DNA from: RGIG995 sp045635765
GTDB lineage: Bacteria > Bacillota > Clostridia > Oscillospirales > UBA644
Direction of reading: 5' to 3'
Length of the DNA: 13,390 nt
Assembly (NCBI GenBank): GCA_045635765.1
Contig: JAZTWH010000053.1
Span: forward strand, 1 to 13,390
Shown here: in pieces, positions 5,440 through 12,532 of the stretch
Position numbering within the stretch: position 1 is the first letter of the stretch
Layout: each line of letters begins with the position of its first letter
The notes under the pieces: generated by a model
The model's database searches: none
What the model was told of the DNA's origin: nothing
The model's input: only the letters and a program-made list of their open reading frames with translations
Program-made: the position numbers and the translations under genes

Positions 5440-6714
5440 TTATTCCGCCAATTCGCCGCCCAATAGGAGGATTCCCAGGTTATCCCGGTAAATGTCGTTG
5501 AATTGGGAAATGGGCAAGGGGTTGACGCCCCGTCCGCATTCGATGGTGTAGCCCGGGCGGTTCCAGGTTTGGATGAACCAATCCTTGTAGCCCGCAAAGC
5601 CTGAGGAATAGGGGGTTTCTTCCACCGTGTATCCGCTGACCTCCGAAAATCGCCGGGCGATCTGAAGGGAATTTTCCGGCTGATAATTGAGATATTTCCA
5701 GAAAATAATTTCTCCCTGGGTGTGGTAGGCCAGGATGAGCCGGAAGTCCTGTTGCTCCGTAAATTGTGCCATAGCCCTGGATTCGGGGGCGGAAAAGGGT
5801 GCCGTGCCCACGAAATCCCGGGGGCCGGGCCGAGTAAATCCCTGCTCGTATTTGATACGCCGGGCTTCTTCCCAGCCGGCGGGATAGTTTAAATTCAGAT
5901 CGGTGCCCACGATGTTTGCTTTCCACCCTTCGGGGAAGGGCAGGTCGGTGTTCAGGGCCAGAGCTTCGTTGTATTCTCGCGAGCCCGGGGCGTATTCCCC
6001 CGTCACCAGATCCACGCCGTCGGGGTTGACCATGGGGACGATGACGAAGGTGGTCCTCTGCCAAAGCTGTCGCACGTCGCTTCCTCCCAAGGAGACCCCC
6101 AGGGAGTAGGCCCGGCACATCTGTTCGGTAAACTTCATCAAGACCGGGGTTGTGATCCACTCGTTGGCGTGGTGGGAGGCGTTGTACCCCACTCGAATGG
6201 GCCCTTCTCCAAAGATCAGATAGGGAATGGGCTGACCGTTTACCGATCGCCCCAGGACCCCCGTCCGAAGGAAGGGATACCGCTTGGTCAAGCCCTCGAT
6301 ATTCCGCTTCAGGGTTTGGGAGGTATAGGGAATGTTGGTCAGCACCACCGCATCCCGGGAAGGAATAATCACCCGTTGCCCGATTTGAAGGGCATTGGGG
6401 TCCAGGTCCGGGTTTGCCGTCTCAATGGCGGAAACCGAGGTGTTATACCGCCTTGCCAGGTCAAAAAAGGTATCTCCCTGCCGGATCAGGTAGGTTTGAT
6501 ACCCCATAATATAAGGCTCCAGGGCTCGCCAGGTCCGGGGTCCCACGACGCCGTCGGGGGTAAGCCCCGCCGACCGCTGAAACCGTATCACCGCATTTTG
6601 GGTCCGGGGCCCAAAAATTCCGTCCACCGTTCCCCCATTGAATCCCAAGCGGTTCAAAATTGCTTGCAAGAGGGAGACGTCGGGCCCCCGGGAGTTTAAT
6701 TTGATCGTGTCCAT
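5440..6714 (-). CDS. Peptidoglycan-binding/LysM/M14 zinc carboxypeptidase, 424 aa
   Basis: Three modules are visible: a PG_binding_1 repeat at about 8-66 (LNSRGPDVSLLQ, DGIFGPRTQNAVIRFQ, DGVVGPRTW), a LysM domain at about 73-118 (YLIRQGDTFFDLARRYN through IGQRVIIP), and an M14 metallopeptidase domain at about 130-424. The M14 zinc ligands appear to be H182 and E185 (HHANE) and H331 (AYHTQGE), with E392 (TIECGRG) as the catalytic glutamate. Closest known relatives are gamma-D-glutamyl-meso-diaminopimelate peptidases (Bacillus sphaericus ENP1 type), which cut stem peptides of peptidoglycan. There is no signal peptide, as in ENP1, which fits action inside the sporulating cell or on recycled muropeptides; that location is inference. 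The second ATG (6714) is chosen because AGGAGG is seven bases before it; the ATG at 6720 would leave only one or two bases. Confidence 0.92.
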   Translation of the reverse strand: MDTIKLNSRGPDVSLLQAILNRLGFNGGTVDGIFGPRTQNAVIRFQRSAGLTPDGVVGPRTWRALEPYIMGYQTYLIRQGDTFFDLARRYNTSVSAIETANPDLDPNALQIGQRVIIPSRDAVVLTNIPYTSQTLKRNIEGLTKRYPFLRTGVLGRSVNGQPIPYLIFGEGPIRVGYNASHHANEWITTPVLMKFTEQMCRAYSLGVSLGGSDVRQLWQRTTFVIVPMVNPDGVDLVTGEYAPGSREYNEALALNTDLPFPEGWKANIVGTDLNLNYPAGWEEARRIKYEQGFTRPGPRDFVGTAPFSAPESRAMAQFTEQQDFRLILAYHTQGEIIFWKYLNYQPENSLQIARRFSEVSGYTVEETPYSSGFAGYKDWFIQTWNRPGYTIECGRGVNPLPISQFNDIYRDNLGILLLGGELAE

Positions 6715-6820
6715 GGTCATTCCTCCTAAAATCCTTTGTATATGGTATGATCGATCGGCACGGTTTTAGAATGATTTTTGCATAAGAAGGGGGTGCTTCC
6801 CCCGGGGAAAGGAGAATGGG

Positions 6821-7570
6821 ATGAATCTGTTTCAATGGATCTTCGGTCGATGTTGTATGATCTGCGGAAGGACCTTGGATCCCTGTTCTGCCGAGGAAAT
6901 TTGCTCCGATTGTGGTCGGGAAATCGCCGAAAACCGCCTCGTCATTCCCTTGGAGGACAACCGGGCCGGGGTTTCGGCCTATTATTTTTATGAGCCTATG
7001 CGTCGAGGATTGCATCGCTTTAAATATGATGGCAAAAAGGCACTGGGAATTTATTTCGGCAAAAAATTGGCCCAACGCTTTCAGCAACGGGAGGACCGGG
7101 CGGACGTGGTGACCTGTGTCCCCCGAGCCCGGGACGAAGTTCCGAGAATGTACAACCAAAGTGCCGTCATCGCAAAAGCCATGGCACGGGAATTGAACCT
7201 GCCCATGGATTTTAAACTACTCCGCAAACGCAAGGGGATGCGGACTCAGCCCCAATGTCCCACCTACCTGGCCCGGGAGCAAAACGCAAAACGTGCCTAT
7301 CGCACGGGCCCTTCCCGGAGAGACCTGACGGGGAAACGGGTCATCTTGGTGGATGATCTTTACACCAGCGGAGGGACGGCCCGGGCGTGCTGTGATCTTT
7401 TGAAAAAGCAAGGAGCCCAAGACGTTCTGATCTATACCGCCCTGCGAGCCGACCCCGGCGAAGAAATCACCCTGGGGACCAATTTCGACCGGCTCCACAT
7501 CCACGAGGACTTCCATGGGCCCCACCCCTACCCCACCCGGAGATTTCGACGAAAAGAAAAAACGAAATAG
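6821..7570 (+). CDS. comF: ComF family phosphoribosyltransferase-like protein, 249 aa
   Basis: ComF-type proteins have an N-terminal cysteine cluster and a C-terminal type I phosphoribosyltransferase fold. In naturally competent bacteria ComF helps DNA uptake across the membrane; in other Firmicutes its role is unclear. Here C11, C12, C15, C28 and C31 could bind zinc, and VILVDDLYTSGGTA (about residues 174-187) is the PRPP-binding loop. The length is typical. AAGGAG lies six bases before ATG. A 5-bp GC hairpin (GGGGG 6789-6793 with CCCCC 6799-6803) sits just upstream of the RBS and might affect translation. No good promoter was found between this gene and the divergent peptidase. No other competence genes are in the window, so the symbol is by homology only. 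Confidence 0.88.
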   Translation: MNLFQWIFGRCCMICGRTLDPCSAEEICSDCGREIAENRLVIPLEDNRAGVSAYYFYEPMRRGLHRFKYDGKKALGIYFGKKLAQRFQQREDRADVVTCVPRARDEVPRMYNQSAVIAKAMARELNLPMDFKLLRKRKGMRTQPQCPTYLAREQNAKRAYRTGPSRRDLTGKRVILVDDLYTSGGTARACCDLLKKQGAQDVLIYTALRADPGEEITLGTNFDRLHIHEDFHGPHPYPTRRFRRKEKTK

Positions 7571-7579
7571 TTTTAGTGT

Positions 7580-7604
7580 TCACAGGTTTTGCCTGTGATT
7601 TTTT
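7580..7604 (+). terminator. Intrinsic terminator of comF
   Basis: A 7-bp stem TCACAGG (7580-7586) with CCTGTGA (7592-7598) around the loop TTTTG is followed by six T, nine bases after the comF stop. Confidence 0.88.
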
Positions 7605-7670
7605 AATGTAAAATTCACCCGTATCGGAAGAGTCTCACATGATAATGTTCTGTAAAATTCATATTTTTCG

Positions 7671-7699
7671 TGTTATACTAAACCTAAACTTATGAGTTT
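7671..7699 (+). promoter_or_regulatory. Extended -10 promoter and possible operator of the XRE gene
   Basis: TGTTATACT at 7671-7679 is an extended -10 element (TGnTATACT); the -35 region (TGTAAA at 7651) is poor. Immediately downstream is the inverted repeat AAACT-TATG-AGTTT (7686-7699), which would cover the start site. Position and symmetry suggest an autoregulatory operator for the XRE protein, by inference. Confidence 0.6.
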
Positions 7700-7710
7700 G
7701 AGGGGTTTGT

Positions 7711-8037
7711 ATGCTGATTGATAAAAGAATTGGGTTACGGGTAAAAGAATGTAGGGAAAGGTTGGGCCTGACCCAAGAAGAGTTTTCGGAGAAAATCGGA
7801 GTGGGCTCCAACTACATTTCGTTGATTGAACGGGGAGAATCCTTCCCGCGGTACAGTGTGTTGATTGATTTAATCAACGGCTTGGAGACATCCGCCGATT
7901 ATCTTTTCCAGGACGTGCTGAAGCACACGGCTCAGTACAAGACCTGCGAGCTTTGGGAGCAGATTCAATCCCTCCCGGAGGAAAAACGGCAGTGGATTCT
8001 GTCTACCATCGAGAGCATGGTGAAAGCTTCCAAATAA
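7711..8037 (+). CDS. XRE-family helix-turn-helix transcriptional regulator, 108 aa
   Basis: Residues about 5-68 form a Cro/C1-type HTH: RVKECRERLGLTQEEFSEKI, then the recognition helix region VGSNYISLIERGESFPRYSV and LETSADYLF. The remaining 40 residues are helical and charged (ELWEQIQSLPEEKRQWILSTI), probably a dimerisation tail. This is a common small clostridial regulator with no symbol that I can assign. GAGGGG lies eight bases before ATG. It stands alone between terminators, with an inverted repeat over its own start site that may be its operator, so autoregulation is plausible. No partner gene such as an ImmA-like protease or toxin is adjacent, and its targets are unknown. Confidence 0.9.
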   Translation: MLIDKRIGLRVKECRERLGLTQEEFSEKIGVGSNYISLIERGESFPRYSVLIDLINGLETSADYLFQDVLKHTAQYKTCELWEQIQSLPEEKRQWILSTIESMVKASK

Positions 8038-8041
8038 ATTT

Positions 8042-8068
8042 TCTCCCGGACCCGGTCCGGGAGATTTT
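8042..8068 (+). terminator. Intrinsic terminator of the XRE gene
   Basis: A perfect 10-bp GC-rich stem (8042-8051 with 8055-8064, loop CCG) is followed by TTTT. It begins five bases after the XRE stop. Confidence 0.9.
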
Positions 8069-8072
8069 CATC

Positions 8073-8101
8073 TTGACATTTCCCCAAAAATGTGATACAA
8101 T
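8073..8101 (+). promoter_or_regulatory. Sigma-A promoter of tRNA-Ser
   Basis: TTGACA at 8073-8078 (perfect) and TACAAT at 8096-8101 have a 17-bp spacer. The predicted start is just before the mature tRNA end at 8127. Confidence 0.88.
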
Positions 8102-8126
8102 ATATCTCGTATCCAACGGCGTATGT

Positions 8127-8215
8127 GGAGGGTTATCGAAGCGGTCATAACGAGGCGGTCTTGAAAACCGTTTGAGAGCAATCTCACGTGGGTTCGAATC
8201 CCACACCCTCCGCCA
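8127..8215 (+). tRNA. tRNA-Ser (anticodon TGA)
   Basis: The acceptor stem GGAGGGT (8127-8133) pairs perfectly with ACCCTCC (8205-8211), the discriminator is G8212, and CCA is encoded at 8213-8215. The anticodon TGA lies at 8162-8164, with the stem GCGGT/ACCGT around it. A long variable arm (GAGAGCAATCTC) is the class II mark of serine tRNAs, and the T loop is TTCGAAT. It decodes UCN, chiefly UCA. A strong promoter and a terminator flank it, so it is a single-gene unit. Confidence 0.98.
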
Positions 8216-8217
8216 CA

Positions 8218-8257
8218 AAAGAACCCTGATTCGTCCACAGACAAATCAGGGTTCTTT
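8218..8257 (+). terminator. Intrinsic terminator of tRNA-Ser
   Basis: A 14-bp perfect stem (AAAGAACCCTGATT 8218-8231 with AATCAGGGTTCTTT 8244-8257) directly follows the tRNA. Confidence 0.88.
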
Positions 8258-8436
8258 CATGCCGGGGCGGGATATTTTCCTGAGAAAAGTGTATTCCCGT
8301 TGAAATTTGTGGGAGAATATGGGAGGATGACGGACCCGGGCGGAGGGTTTTCGGCCTGTGCCGTAGATATTGATTCTTTCTTGCGGAAATCCATTTGAGA
8401 AATACGTCTTAAAATTCATCCGAAGGGGTAAAATTG

Positions 8437-9471
8437 ATGAGAATCGCATTTTTTGACGCAAAGCCCTATGACAAACCGTCCTTTGACCGCTATGGGAAGG
8501 AGCAGGGGATTCACTTTAAATATTTTGAAACGAAGCTGAATGAAGATACGGTGGACCTGGCTCGGGGGTATGACGGAGTTTGCGTTTTTGTGAACGATAC
8601 GGTCAATGCCGCCGTCATCGACCGGTTGGCGGAGTTGGGGGTTACTTCCGTGGCTCTACGGTGTGCCGGGTTTAATAATGTTGATATGAAGCACGCCTAT
8701 GGGAAGGTCCACGTTTTGCGGGTCCCCGCCTATTCTCCCTATGCGGTGGCGGAGCATACCATGGCCCTGCTGTTGACCTCCATTCGGCGGATTCACAAGG
8801 CTTATATCCGCACGAAGGATTTTAATTTCAGCCTGTCGGGATTGACGGGGTTTGATCTGCACGGCAAGACGGTGGGAGTCATCGGGACCGGCCGGATCGG
8901 GCGGATCTTCATGGACATCTGCCGGGGATTCGGGATGAAGGTTCTGGCCTACGACAAGTACCCCAATCCCCCCGAGGGAGAGGGCGGGGAGGTTCGGTAC
9001 GTGACGTTGAAGGAGCTGTTTTCCCAAAGCGACATTATTTCGTTGCACTGTCCCCTGACCGAGGAGACTCACCATATTATTGACTCCGAGGCCTTGGAAC
9101 AATGCAAGAACGGGGTGGTCCTGCTCAATACCTCCCGGGGAGCGTTGGTGGATGCGGAGGCTTTGCTGGGGGCCATTAAGGCCCGGAAGGTGGGGGCCGC
9201 CTGCCTGGACGTGTACGAGGAAGAGTCGGATCTGTTTTTTGAGGATAATTCGGGGCACATTCTGGAGGATGACACCCTGGCCCGGCTCATTTCCATGCCC
9301 AACGTGATCGTCACCTCCCATCAGGCCTTTTTGACCGAGGAAGCCTTAGAAAACATTGCTCAGACCACCGTAAAGAATTTGGTGGATCTGGCCCACGGGG
9401 GACAGTGTCCCAACGAGCTGTGCTACCGTGCCGGAGGAGCGGAGGACTGCAAGACCGGCAAATGCTTCTGA
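8437..9471 (+). CDS. ldhA: D-lactate dehydrogenase (NAD-dependent 2-hydroxyacid dehydrogenase), 344 aa
   Basis: The enzyme reduces pyruvate to D-lactate with NADH in the cytoplasm during fermentation. Its sequence follows E. coli LdhA closely: FVNDTVN, ALRCAGFNNVD, RVPAYSPYAVAEH, RTKDFNFSLSGLTGF, the Rossmann motif GVIGTGRIG, the catalytic arginine in LLNTSRGALVDAEAL, the glutamate in DVYEEESDLFFED, and the catalytic histidine in SHQAFLTEEAL. E. coli LdhA ends at CPNELV; here CPNEL is followed by about 16 further residues carrying three cysteines (CYRAGGAEDCKTGKCF). ATG at 8437 is chosen over the in-frame TTG at 8434 because AAGGGG lies eight bases before it. No clear promoter is visible in 8258-8436. 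A related 2-hydroxyacid substrate is possible but less likely. Confidence 0.92.
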   Translation: MRIAFFDAKPYDKPSFDRYGKEQGIHFKYFETKLNEDTVDLARGYDGVCVFVNDTVNAAVIDRLAELGVTSVALRCAGFNNVDMKHAYGKVHVLRVPAYSPYAVAEHTMALLLTSIRRIHKAYIRTKDFNFSLSGLTGFDLHGKTVGVIGTGRIGRIFMDICRGFGMKVLAYDKYPNPPEGEGGEVRYVTLKELFSQSDIISLHCPLTEETHHIIDSEALEQCKNGVVLLNTSRGALVDAEALLGAIKARKVGAACLDVYEEESDLFFEDNSGHILEDDTLARLISMPNVIVTSHQAFLTEEALENIAQTTVKNLVDLAHGGQCPNELCYRAGGAEDCKTGKCF

Positions 9472-9500
9472 GAAACGGGGCGTATGATTCTCCCCCTTCC

Positions 9501-9537
9501 GGGAAAGATTTGTTTTGAAAAAAATTTCCCCTTTTTG
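9501..9537 (+). terminator. Possible weak terminator of the D-lactate dehydrogenase gene
   Basis: GGGAAA near 9501 can pair with TTTCCC near 9525 around an A/T-rich region, followed by CTTTTT. The stem is short and imperfect, but it lies between the dehydrogenase stop and the next promoter, where a terminator is expected. Confidence 0.35.
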
Positions 9538-9539
9538 TA

Positions 9540-9568
9540 TTGAATTTCCGGTTTCTTTGTGATATAAT
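9540..9568 (+). promoter_or_regulatory. Sigma-A promoter of the flavodiiron-ferritin-rubredoxin operon
   Basis: TTGAAT at 9540-9545 and a perfect TATAAT at 9563-9568 have a 17-bp spacer. No other promoter was found before the terminator at 12147, so this probably drives all three genes. I see no clear regulator site. Confidence 0.83.
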
Positions 9569-9595
9569 AGAAGAAAAAACCAGAGAGGTGCTCCT

Positions 9596-11389
9596 ATGAC
9601 CATTACCGAAGATATTAAATACGTCGGCGTCCGGGATCAGTCCATTGATCTGTTTGAAGGGCAATATTCCGTTCCCCGGGGGATGACGTACAATTCTTAC
9701 GTCATTCTCGATGAAAAGATTGCCGTCCTGGATACGGTGGACGGAGCCTTCCCCCACGAGTGGCTGGATAACCTTCAGAACACCCTGGGGTCCCGAACCC
9801 CCGATTATCTGATCGTTCAGCATATGGAGCCGGACCATTCGGCGAATATTATGAATTTCGTCAAGGCCTATCCCAAGGCCACCGTCGTTTCTTCCGTCAA
9901 GGCCTTTGCCATGATGAAGAATTTCTTCGGCACTGTCTTTGCCGATGCGCGGCTGGTGGTGGGGGAGGGGGATACCCTTTGCCTCGGGAAGCACAATTTA
10001 ACCTTCTATACCGCCCCCATGGTCCATTGGCCGGAAGTGATCGTCACCTATGACAGCACGGACAAGGTCCTCTTTTCCGCAGACGGATTCGGAAAATTCG
10101 GGCCGGCAGACGATTCCGAGCCTTGGGCGGACGAAGCCCGGCGGTATTTCATCGGCATCGTAGGCAAATACGGAGCCCAGGTGCAAAATCTTCTGAAGAA
10201 GGTCTCGGGCTTGGACCTTCGGACCATCTGCCCCCTCCACGGGCCCGTGCTGACGGAAAATTTGGCCTATTACGTGAATCTCTACAATACTTGGTCCTCC
10301 TATCAGCCGGAGGAAGAGGGCATCGTCATTGCCTATACCTCCGTTTACGGCAACACCAAAAAAGCGGTGATGCTTCTGGGGGAGAAACTGAAGGCCAAGG
10401 GTTGCCCCAAGGTGATTCTTCACGACCTTGCCCGGTGCGACATGGCCGAGGCGGTCAGCGACGCCTTCCGTTACGGAAAGACCGTTCTGGCCACCACCAC
10501 CTATAACGCCGAGATCTTCCCCCACATGAGGGAGTTTATCAATCATCTGACTGCACGGAACTTCTCCAACCGGACGGTGGCTCTGATCGAAAACGGAAGC
10601 TGGGCCCCCATGGCCTCTAAGGTCATGAAGGAATTGCTTGCAAATTGCAAGAATCTGACCTTCGCCGACACCTCCGTGAAAATTCTGTCGGCCCTGAACG
10701 AGGAAAGCCTGGGGCAGATCGACACCCTGTCGGAAGAGCTGTGCCGGGAGTACTTGGCCCAACAGGATTCCACCGCCAATAAAAACGACCTGACCGCCCT
10801 GTTTAATCTGGGCTACGGTCTCTACGTGGTCACCTCCCACGACGGGAAGAAGGACAACGGTCTGATCGTGAATACCGTGACCCAGGTGACCAATTCTCCC
10901 AACCGCATCGCCGTGACTATCAACAAGGGAAATTACTCCCACCACGTCATTCGCCAGACGGGAAAAATGAACGTTAACTGCCTGACGGTAGATGCCCCCT
11001 TCCGGGTCTTTGAGACCTTTGGGTTCCAAAGTGGACGGAATACGGATAAATTTGCCGATTGTGAACCCCTTCGCTCCGATAACGGCCTGGTCTTCCTGCC
11101 CCGGTATATTAACTCCTTCCTCTCCCTGAAGGTGGAGCAGTATCTGGACCTGGATACCCATGGAATGTTCATCTGCTCCGTCTGCGAGGCAAGAGTTCTC
11201 TCTGACCGGGAATCCATGACCTACGCGTATTACCACGAAAACGTAAAGCCCAAGCCCCAAACCGACGGCAAGAAGGGATTCGTCTGCAAAATCTGCGGAT
11301 ACATCTATGAGGGAGACGCCCTGCCGGAGGATTTCATCTGCCCCCTGTGCAAGCACGGAGTTGCAGATTTTGAAGAAATCAAAGAATAA
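9596..11389 (+). CDS. Multidomain flavodiiron protein: core + flavin reductase + rubredoxin, 597 aa
   Basis: Flavodiiron proteins reduce O2 to water and/or NO to N2O in the cytoplasm of anaerobes. Residues 1-240 form the beta-lactamase-like diiron domain with a full ligand set: H76, E78, D80 (QHMEPDH), H144, D163 and H215. Residues about 243-385 are the flavodoxin domain (AYTSVYGNTKK, FMN loop). Residues about 398-545 are a flavin-reductase-like FMN domain (LGYGLYVVTS, NSPNRIAVTINKGNYSHH). Residues 561-597 are a short-spaced rubredoxin with C564, C567, C582 and C585 but only 14 residues between the cysteine pairs, shorter than in a free rubredoxin. The fused domains could pass electrons from NAD(P)H to the diiron site within one chain; this is inference. 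An RBS (GAGAGGTG) lies six bases before ATG. Ferritin and rubredoxin follow in the same operon. Confidence 0.95.
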   Translation: MTITEDIKYVGVRDQSIDLFEGQYSVPRGMTYNSYVILDEKIAVLDTVDGAFPHEWLDNLQNTLGSRTPDYLIVQHMEPDHSANIMNFVKAYPKATVVSSVKAFAMMKNFFGTVFADARLVVGEGDTLCLGKHNLTFYTAPMVHWPEVIVTYDSTDKVLFSADGFGKFGPADDSEPWADEARRYFIGIVGKYGAQVQNLLKKVSGLDLRTICPLHGPVLTENLAYYVNLYNTWSSYQPEEEGIVIAYTSVYGNTKKAVMLLGEKLKAKGCPKVILHDLARCDMAEAVSDAFRYGKTVLATTTYNAEIFPHMREFINHLTARNFSNRTVALIENGSWAPMASKVMKELLANCKNLTFADTSVKILSALNEESLGQIDTLSEELCREYLAQQDSTANKNDLTALFNLGYGLYVVTSHDGKKDNGLIVNTVTQVTNSPNRIAVTINKGNYSHHVIRQTGKMNVNCLTVDAPFRVFETFGFQSGRNTDKFADCEPLRSDNGLVFLPRYINSFLSLKVEQYLDLDTHGMFICSVCEARVLSDRESMTYAYYHENVKPKPQTDGKKGFVCKICGYIYEGDALPEDFICPLCKHGVADFEEIKE

Positions 11390-11407
11390 TATTCATGTGA
11401 GGTGTTT

Positions 11408-11923
11408 ATGATAATGAATGAGACTGTCCACGCCCTTCTCAATCAGCAGATCAATAAGGAATTGTATTCTGCTTATCTGTATCTGGATTTTTCCAATTAC
11501 TTTAAATCCGTCGGATTGGACGGATTTGCCAACTGGTATTGGATCCAGGCCCAGGAAGAACGGGATCACGCCATGCTGTTCTACACCTATCTGCAGAACG
11601 AAAATGTTCCCGTCACCCTGGAGGCCATTGACAAGCCCGACAAAAAATTCGACAGCCATATGTCGGTCCTGGAGGCGGGCCTGGAACACGAGCGGTACGT
11701 TACGTCCCTGATCCACGAGATTTACGGGGCGGCCTACGACGTCCGGGATTTCCGTACCATGCAGTTCTTGGATTGGTTTGTCAAGGAACAGGGCGAAGAA
11801 GAAACCCGGGCCAACGATCTGATCTCCAAGATGGAACTGTTCGGCTCCGATCCCAAGAGCTTGTATATGCTCAACCAGGAATTGGCGGCACGGGTCTATG
11901 CGGCACCTTCTTTGGTGTTGTAA
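11408..11923 (+). CDS. ftnA: Non-haem ferritin (FtnA type), 171 aa
   Basis: Ferritin oxidises Fe(II) at a diiron centre and stores it as mineral in a 24-subunit shell. All ferroxidase and third-site ligands of E. coli FtnA are present at offset +1: E18 (NKELYSAYLYL), E51 and H54 (QEERDHAM), E95, Q128 and E131 (KEQGEEE). There is no haem-binding methionine pattern that would suggest bacterioferritin. The start is uncertain among GTG 11402, ATG 11408 and ATG 11414; 11408 is chosen because GAGG at 11399-11402 lies five bases upstream and the N-terminal length matches the family. It begins 18 bp after the flavodiiron gene and ends 21 bp before rubredoxin, in the same operon, consistent with removing Fe(II) while O2 is reduced. 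Confidence 0.94.
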   Translation: MIMNETVHALLNQQINKELYSAYLYLDFSNYFKSVGLDGFANWYWIQAQEERDHAMLFYTYLQNENVPVTLEAIDKPDKKFDSHMSVLEAGLEHERYVTSLIHEIYGAAYDVRDFRTMQFLDWFVKEQGEEETRANDLISKMELFGSDPKSLYMLNQELAARVYAAPSLVL

Positions 11924-11944
11924 TATATGTTAGGAGGTTTTTCT

Positions 11945-12106
11945 ATGAAAAAATATGTATGCGACATCTGCGGCTGGGTTTACGACGAGGCTGCGGGGGA
12001 CCCGGACAACGGCATCGCTCCCGGCACCAAATTTGAAGATCTGGCCGAGGATTTCGTTTGCCCCCTCTGCGGCGTGGGCAAAGAGGACTTCAGCGAAGAA
12101 GCATAA
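11945..12106 (+). CDS. Rubredoxin, 53 aa
   Basis: This is a complete small rubredoxin with the Fe(SCys)4 motifs YVCDICGWVYD (CxxCG) and FVCPLCGVGKEDF (CPxCG), plus the conserved loop AAGDPDNGIAPGTKFEDL between them, at the canonical length of 53 residues. It is a one-electron carrier in the cytoplasm. AGGAGG lies eight bases before ATG. As last gene of the operon it may donate electrons to the flavodiiron protein, or serve other peroxide or oxygen reductases elsewhere in the genome. The flavodiiron protein already carries its own shorter rubredoxin domain, so the two are not simple duplicates. Confidence 0.97.
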   Translation: MKKYVCDICGWVYDEAAGDPDNGIAPGTKFEDLAEDFVCPLCGVGKEDFSEEA

Positions 12107-12146
12107 AAAAATAGGGGACGGCTTTTGTCTCTCCTCCCTCCTTTCG

Positions 12147-12182
12147 AAGAAGCCCTGTCCTTTATGGGCAGGGCTTCTTTTT
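12147..12182 (+). terminator. Intrinsic terminator of the oxygen-defence operon
   Basis: AAGAAGCCCTG (12147-12157) pairs perfectly with CAGGGCTTCTT (12169-12179) around an 11-nt loop, followed by a T run to 12182. It lies about 40 bp after the rubredoxin stop. Confidence 0.92.
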
Positions 12183-12273
12183 GGCGAAAATTCCCCATAA
12201 CCTGCATACTCACGCCTAAGAAAACGGCTATCCAAGGCAAAGCGGAGACAAAATAGTTGAGCCAGATTTCCAT
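12183..12273 (-). other. Possible N-terminal remnant of a membrane protein
   Basis: On the minus strand an ATG at 12273, four bases after GAGG, opens about 30 residues that look like a genuine membrane helix (MEIWLNYFVSALPWIAVFLG). The frame then runs into the terminator hairpin and the antisense of rubredoxin, where it reads as low-complexity basic sequence. It is either a truncated gene, a very short membrane peptide, or chance. No family is recognised. Confidence 0.25.
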
Positions 12274-12351
12274 TTCACCTCGGTTCTCCCTAAAAAATTC
12301 CTTTCAGCCCCCCAAAAAAGACAAGAAAATGGATGGCCACGCCGCCGCAAG

Positions 12352-12477
12352 ACGCTTGTGAAAGAGGGATTTTCAAAGATTCGAGAAATTGCAGGACGGT
12401 TGTGGGCCATAAGGATTTCGGAATGGAGATCGAGATCAATGGTTCTGGAATGGAGGAAACTCTTCGCCATATCATAG
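12352..12477 (+). pseudogene. Possible degenerate IS30-like transposase HTH remnant
   Basis: In this frame the translation includes LVKEGFSKIREIAGRL, which resembles the N-terminal HTH of IS30-family transposases (EG.S.REIA..LGRS..TISRE), continuing imperfectly as RISEWRSRS before a TAG at 12475. No catalytic DDE part, no intact ORF and no terminal inverted repeats are visible. If real, it is an old fragment. The rest of 12183-12532 holds nothing else I can support. Confidence 0.28.
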
Positions 12478-12532
12478 TTCGCCGTGCCGTAAATCGTAAG
12501 TGTTTTTTTGAAAAATAACACAGTTTCTTAAG

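Noticed and set aside
8246..8461. A 71-codon minus-strand open frame before the dehydrogenase gene
   Set aside because: It overlaps the tRNA-Ser terminator and the dehydrogenase start, has no family similarity and no convincing RBS.
8656..9321. A 221-codon minus-strand open frame inside the D-lactate dehydrogenase gene
   Set aside because: It is antisense shadow of a gene whose catalytic R, E and H motifs are intact.
9998..11356. A 452-codon open frame on the minus strand across the flavodiiron gene
   Set aside because: It is exactly antisense to a protein with complete diiron, FMN and rubredoxin motifs. Its product has no recognisable domain, and it arises from the GC-rich third positions of the real gene.
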